A stretch of 8,115 bases of DNA. Origin: Xanthobacteraceae bacterium. Its GTDB lineage: Bacteria > Pseudomonadota > Alphaproteobacteria > Rhizobiales > Xanthobacteraceae. The notes beneath the pieces were generated by a model. That model ran no database searches. It was not told where the DNA came from and worked only from the letters and a program-made list of their open reading frames with translations. The translations under genes were made by a program, and so were the position numbers. The stretch spans positions 1 through 8,115 of the forward strand of contig JASHRR010001216.1 in the NCBI GenBank assembly GCA_030037185.1. The letters are read 5' to 3'. Below, piece by piece: positions 5,421 through 8,115 of the stretch. The first letter of the stretch is position 1. Each line of letters starts with the position of its first letter.

Positions 5421-7160
5421 TCAATCAAGCCGCGTCCGGCGCTCCGCAAAAGCATAGAGCGGTCGCCAGAGAAGGCGGTTCATGGAAACAACAAGGACTG
5501 ACATCACCGCGATGCCAAACGCGATTCGTGGGAAATCGCCGGCTTCCGTCATCTGCGCGATGTAGGCGCCCAGTCCGCCGCCGCTGAGCTTGGTCGAGCC
5601 CCAGCTGACGGCCTCGGAGACGATGCTGGCATTCCATGCGCCCCCTGACGCAGTGATGGCTCCGGTGACATAATAAGGAAAGATCCCGGGAAGCATCACG
5701 TCACGCCACCAATGCCAGCCGGGAATACGAAAGCCCGCGGCAGCCTCCCTGAAATCGCTCGGAAAGGCGGTTGCGCCGGCGATCACGTTGAACAGGATGT
5801 ACCACTGCGTCCCCAATATCATCAGCGGGCTCAGCCAGATCACAGGCGACAGATCGAACTGCACGATGAGATACACGACGATTGGGAACAGCAAGTTTGC
5901 CGGAAAGGCTGCCAGAAACTGCGCCAGCGGCTGTACCTTCTCGGCAAGGCTTGGCCGCAGGCCCACGGCAACGCCGATCGGGACCCAGACCACCGTCGCG
6001 ATTGCGATAAGAACCACAACTCGCAAAAGCGTAAGGCCGCCATTGCGAACTGCGTCGCAGACGTCCCGCCACGACAATGCTGCCCCGGCATATTGCAGGA
6101 GTACCCACGCCGAATAGGCGACGCCGGCGAGGACGAGCCCGTACCACGCTACGTCGACAGCGCGGGATGGCGCCCAGGGGGCGCCGCTGCGATGAAACGA
6201 CCATGGCAGTTCCAACCGGGCGCGAACGATGGCATGGGTGACTGTCCCGATCGGCCGACCAAGCAGGCGCGCGAAGACACCTCGCTGAAACAGGTCGAGG
6301 ACCCAACTTCGCGGCACGATTTGAGCGGCGGTCTGTTCGTAGCGAAACTTGTCGGCCCATGCGACGAGCGGGCGAAACAGCAATTGATCATAGCTGAGGA
6401 TGGTCGCGGTCATCGCAACAATCGCCCAGCCGACAGCGTGCAGGTCGCGCTCCTGAATGGCGCGTGCCACATACGAGCCTATCCCAGGCAGGGAGATCTG
6501 CAATGACCCGACTGAGATCGCTTCCGAGGCCACCACGAAGAACCAGCCGCCCGACATCGACATCATGGTGTTCCAGATCAGGCCGGGCATGGCAAATGGC
6601 ACGTCGAGGCGCCAGAAGCGCTGCCAGCCGGAGAGGCGGAAGCTTCGGCTTGCTTCATCGAGATCTTGCGGGATGGTGCGGAGAGCCTGAAAAAAGCTGA
6701 AAGCCATGTTCCAGGCCTGGCTGGTGAAAATTGCAAAAATCGCGGCCAGCTCCGGCCCAAGCACATTACCAGGAAACAATGACACAAAGAATACGACGGT
6801 GAAGGAGAGATAGCCGAGAACGGGCACGGATTGCAGCACGTCCAGCAGCGGGATCAGCACCATTTCCGCTCTACGGCTTTTCGCAGCGAGCGTCGCGTAG
6901 GTGAAGGTGAAAATCAGGGAGGCGAGGAGCGCGGCGAGCATGCGCATCGTCGTTCGCAATGCATAGTCCGGCAGGACCGTGGGAGAAAGCAAGATTTCCG
7001 GCTGTTCGCCCGCCGAAAGCGGCGCGATCATCTGACGTGCGCCGGACCCAAGCAGGATGATGATCGTGACGAGAAGCGTGAGGGCAGCCAGATCCCGCCA
7101 GTTGTAGGCGGGCTGATGCTGGAACCCTTTTCCGCGAAGTGCTTCAGTATAGTGCACCAT
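5421..7160 (-). CDS. tandem-fused ABC permease (two permease domains in one chain)
   Basis: A 579-residue inner-membrane protein carrying two binding-protein-dependent permease domains in tandem, each with several membrane helices. Normal NitT/TauT permeases are about 250-290 residues and dimerise; here both halves are in one polypeptide. Each half has the EAA coupling loop that docks on the ATPase: EASRSFRLSGWQRFWRLDVP (169-188) and EAAAGFRIPGWHWWRDVMLP (472-491). The halves also share the segments EAISVGS/EAVSWGS, LPGIGSYVARAI/GGGLGAYIAQMT and LLFRPLVAWAD/LLWRPLYAFAE, which shows internal duplication. A linker of about 90 residues (270-360) has an extra hydrophobic segment at 338-358. The start ATG 7160 has only a weak ribosome site. 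It lies 59 nt after the VIT1 gene and 7 nt before the ATPase gene, so co-transcription is likely. There is no substrate-binding protein in the window, so the substrate is unknown. Confidence 0.9.
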   Translation of the reverse strand: MVHYTEALRGKGFQHQPAYNWRDLAALTLLVTIIILLGSGARQMIAPLSAGEQPEILLSPTVLPDYALRTTMRMLAALLASLIFTFTYATLAAKSRRAEMVLIPLLDVLQSVPVLGYLSFTVVFFVSLFPGNVLGPELAAIFAIFTSQAWNMAFSFFQALRTIPQDLDEASRSFRLSGWQRFWRLDVPFAMPGLIWNTMMSMSGGWFFVVASEAISVGSLQISLPGIGSYVARAIQERDLHAVGWAIVAMTATILSYDQLLFRPLVAWADKFRYEQTAAQIVPRSWVLDLFQRGVFARLLGRPIGTVTHAIVRARLELPWSFHRSGAPWAPSRAVDVAWYGLVLAGVAYSAWVLLQYAGAALSWRDVCDAVRNGGLTLLRVVVLIAIATVVWVPIGVAVGLRPSLAEKVQPLAQFLAAFPANLLFPIVVYLIVQFDLSPVIWLSPLMILGTQWYILFNVIAGATAFPSDFREAAAGFRIPGWHWWRDVMLPGIFPYYVTGAITASGGAWNASIVSEAVSWGSTKLSGGGLGAYIAQMTEAGDFPRIAFGIAVMSVLVVSMNRLLWRPLYAFAERRTRLD

Positions 7161-7179
7161 GAGCTTGCGTCGACTGAAG
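7142..7179 (-). other. inverted repeat straddling the permease start codon
   Basis: CTTCAGT (7142-7148) pairs with ACTGAAG (7173-7179) across a 24-nt loop that contains the permease ATG (7160-7158). In the mRNA this could sequester the start. The stem is only 7 bp, so it may be chance. Confidence 0.25.
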
Positions 7180-7190
7180 TATCCTTACGC

Positions 7191-7211
7191 GTGTTCGGCG
7201 AAAGCGAACAC
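7191..7211 (-). other. hairpin between the VIT1 and permease genes
   Basis: GTGTTCG (7191-7197) and CGAACAC (7205-7211) form a perfect 7-bp stem with a 7-nt loop. No T-run follows on the minus strand, so it is not a normal terminator. It could be a processing or attenuation element that sets the level of the ABC genes relative to VIT1, or a protein-binding dyad. Confidence 0.4.
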
Positions 7212-7219
7212 GGCGGAGA

Positions 7220-7954
7220 CTAGCTTGGGGTTATGTGAAAGAGGACTCGCAGGCTATATCCGATCGCGAATGCGATGCCGGCGGCGCTCATTCCGATAAC
7301 GAGAGTTTCAAGCCCGGACCGCCACCAGGCCACCGGCGACCAGCGGCTCTTGATCGCTCCTACGCCAAAAAAGGTCGCCCCGATTGCAACCACGCACGAG
7401 CCGAGGCCGCCGACGGCAAGGAATGTGATGAGAGGAATGATCCCGCAGAGGATGAAGGCGGCGAAGGTACTGAGCGCGGCCAGCGGAGGCCATCTGAGCG
7501 TCGGCGAGAGGCCATGTTCCTCGACAGCCATCGTCTTCGCCCAAAGCTCGGCATCACATGAGATCAAATGGACGATACGTTCAAGGTCGTCGCCTGCAAA
7601 GCCTTTGGAGGCAAAGATCTGGCGAATTTCTTCGCGCTCACCCTCGGGCACCAGAGCGATATGCCGTCGCTCGACGTCCAACACGCGCCTGTAATCGTCT
7701 CGCTCCGCCTTTGTTCCGCTGTAATTGCTTGCGGCCATGGCAAATCCGTCGGCAACAAGATTTGCAAAGCCGAGTAACAGCACCACCGTCGACGGGAGGT
7801 TCGCGCCAACGACGCCGGCCACGATAGCAAAGGTCGTGACCCCGCCATCGATTGCGCCATAAATCCAGTCGCGTAGGTAATTGACGCGGGCTCCCCGTGC
7901 CAGACGCAGGCGGATCGCCTCAGCCGTGTGACTGTATTCAAGCGCACTTGCCAT
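7220..7954 (-). CDS. VIT1/CCC1-family membrane iron/manganese transporter
   Basis: A 244-residue integral membrane protein of the VIT1/CCC1 family, whose studied members move Fe2+ or Mn2+ across membranes by proton exchange. Family signatures are clear: RVNYLRDWIYGAIDGGVTTF with the following helix, then GFANLVADGFAMAASNYSGT, KAERDDYRRVLDVERRHI, and a cytoplasmic acidic region (EGEREEIRQIFASKGF to CDAELWAKTMAVEEHGL) that corresponds to the metal-binding part of the family. Three or so further helices follow, giving the usual five. The frame is open to ATG 7987, but ATG 7954 is chosen: homologues begin with a short sequence like EYSHTAEAIRLRL, and the FixK box upstream predicts a transcript start near 7980, downstream of the outer ATG. 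Neither start has a strong ribosome site. It appears to be the first gene of an operon with the ABC genes. Confidence 0.88.
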   Translation of the reverse strand: MASALEYSHTAEAIRLRLARGARVNYLRDWIYGAIDGGVTTFAIVAGVVGANLPSTVVLLLGFANLVADGFAMAASNYSGTKAERDDYRRVLDVERRHIALVPEGEREEIRQIFASKGFAGDDLERIVHLISCDAELWAKTMAVEEHGLSPTLRWPPLAALSTFAAFILCGIIPLITFLAVGGLGSCVVAIGATFFGVGAIKSRWSPVAWWRSGLETLVIGMSAAGIAFAIGYSLRVLFHITPS

Positions 7955-8014
7955 CGTGATGAATTGGAGCTGGCTCGATCGGCTCATCTCTATGGGATAG
8001 CCGAGCTTGCGATT

Positions 8015-8028
8015 TTGAGATGAATCAA
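8015..8028. promoter_or_regulatory. FixK/FNR-type operator upstream of the VIT1-ABC operon
   Basis: TTGAGATGAATCAA fits TTGA-N6-TCAA. Its centre is 8021.5. A class II geometry gives a leftward start near 7980 and a leader of about 26 nt to ATG 7954; a partial -10 (TAGAGA) lies at 7992-7987 on the minus strand. The palindrome could also serve a rightward gene beyond the window edge. Confidence 0.7.
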
Positions 8029-8115
8029 TCGGCTCGTTGCGGGCGGTGAGCAGTCCGTTTGATTCCTCTCCAATTACACGCTAGCCTACCCAATATGAAT
8101 AGATTCGTGAGCATA

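Noticed and set aside
6831..7223. 130-codon plus-strand frame and similar long plus frames between 4600 and 7800
   Set aside because: Shadows of the well-supported minus-strand transporter genes.
8095..8115. ATG opening a rightward frame (MNRFVSI) at the right edge
   Set aside because: No ribosome site and only seven codons visible, although its distance from the FixK box (about 74 nt) equals that of the EF-hand gene.

Overview
The window looks like accessory DNA from a GC-rich alphaproteobacterium, most likely of the Rhizobiales (Bradyrhizobium/Rhodopseudomonas-like). This is an inference from three things: repeated FixK/FNR-type operators, relics of gene families common in that group (an HGG-motif Cys/His protein and a LigD-type ligase), and the style of the transporter genes. 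No rRNA, tRNA, CRISPR array or transposase was seen.

Layout. 1-55 (-): the first codons of a small gene running off the left edge. 194-207: a perfect FixK/FNR box. 253-609 (+): a small exported monohaem cytochrome c. 631-657: a hairpin plus T-run that terminates leftward transcription. 785-1080 (-): a decayed HGG-motif protein gene. 1338-1659 (+): an EF-hand protein gene broken by a 2-bp deletion. 1788-2169 (+): two possible small acidic proteins. 2343-2687 (+): a possible small exported protein. 2697-2984 (-): an intact second copy of the EF-hand gene, in inverted orientation, with its own FixK box. About 3071-3500: nothing recognisable. 3500-3852 (+): relic of a LigD-type primase/polymerase domain. 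3853-4105: nothing but weak hairpins. 4106-7954 (-): a compact set transcribed leftward, in the order VIT1/CCC1-type metal transporter, tandem-fused ABC permease (two permease domains in one chain), ABC ATPase with an AAA-associated C-terminal domain. A FixK box at 8015-8028 lies just upstream.

How it fits together. The strongest signal is regulatory. The palindrome TTGA-N6-TCAA occurs exactly four times, and each copy sits directly upstream of one of four units: the cytochrome, both EF-hand copies, and the VIT1-ABC operon. About 0.1 copies would be expected by chance in 8 kb. This suggests a local low-oxygen (FixK/FNR) regulon joining a periplasmic electron carrier, a periplasmic Ca-binding protein and membrane transport. 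The middle third (0.8-3.9 kb) is a graveyard with at least three broken genes, which suggests an old, eroding island. The ABC substrate is unknown because no substrate-binding protein is encoded in the window.
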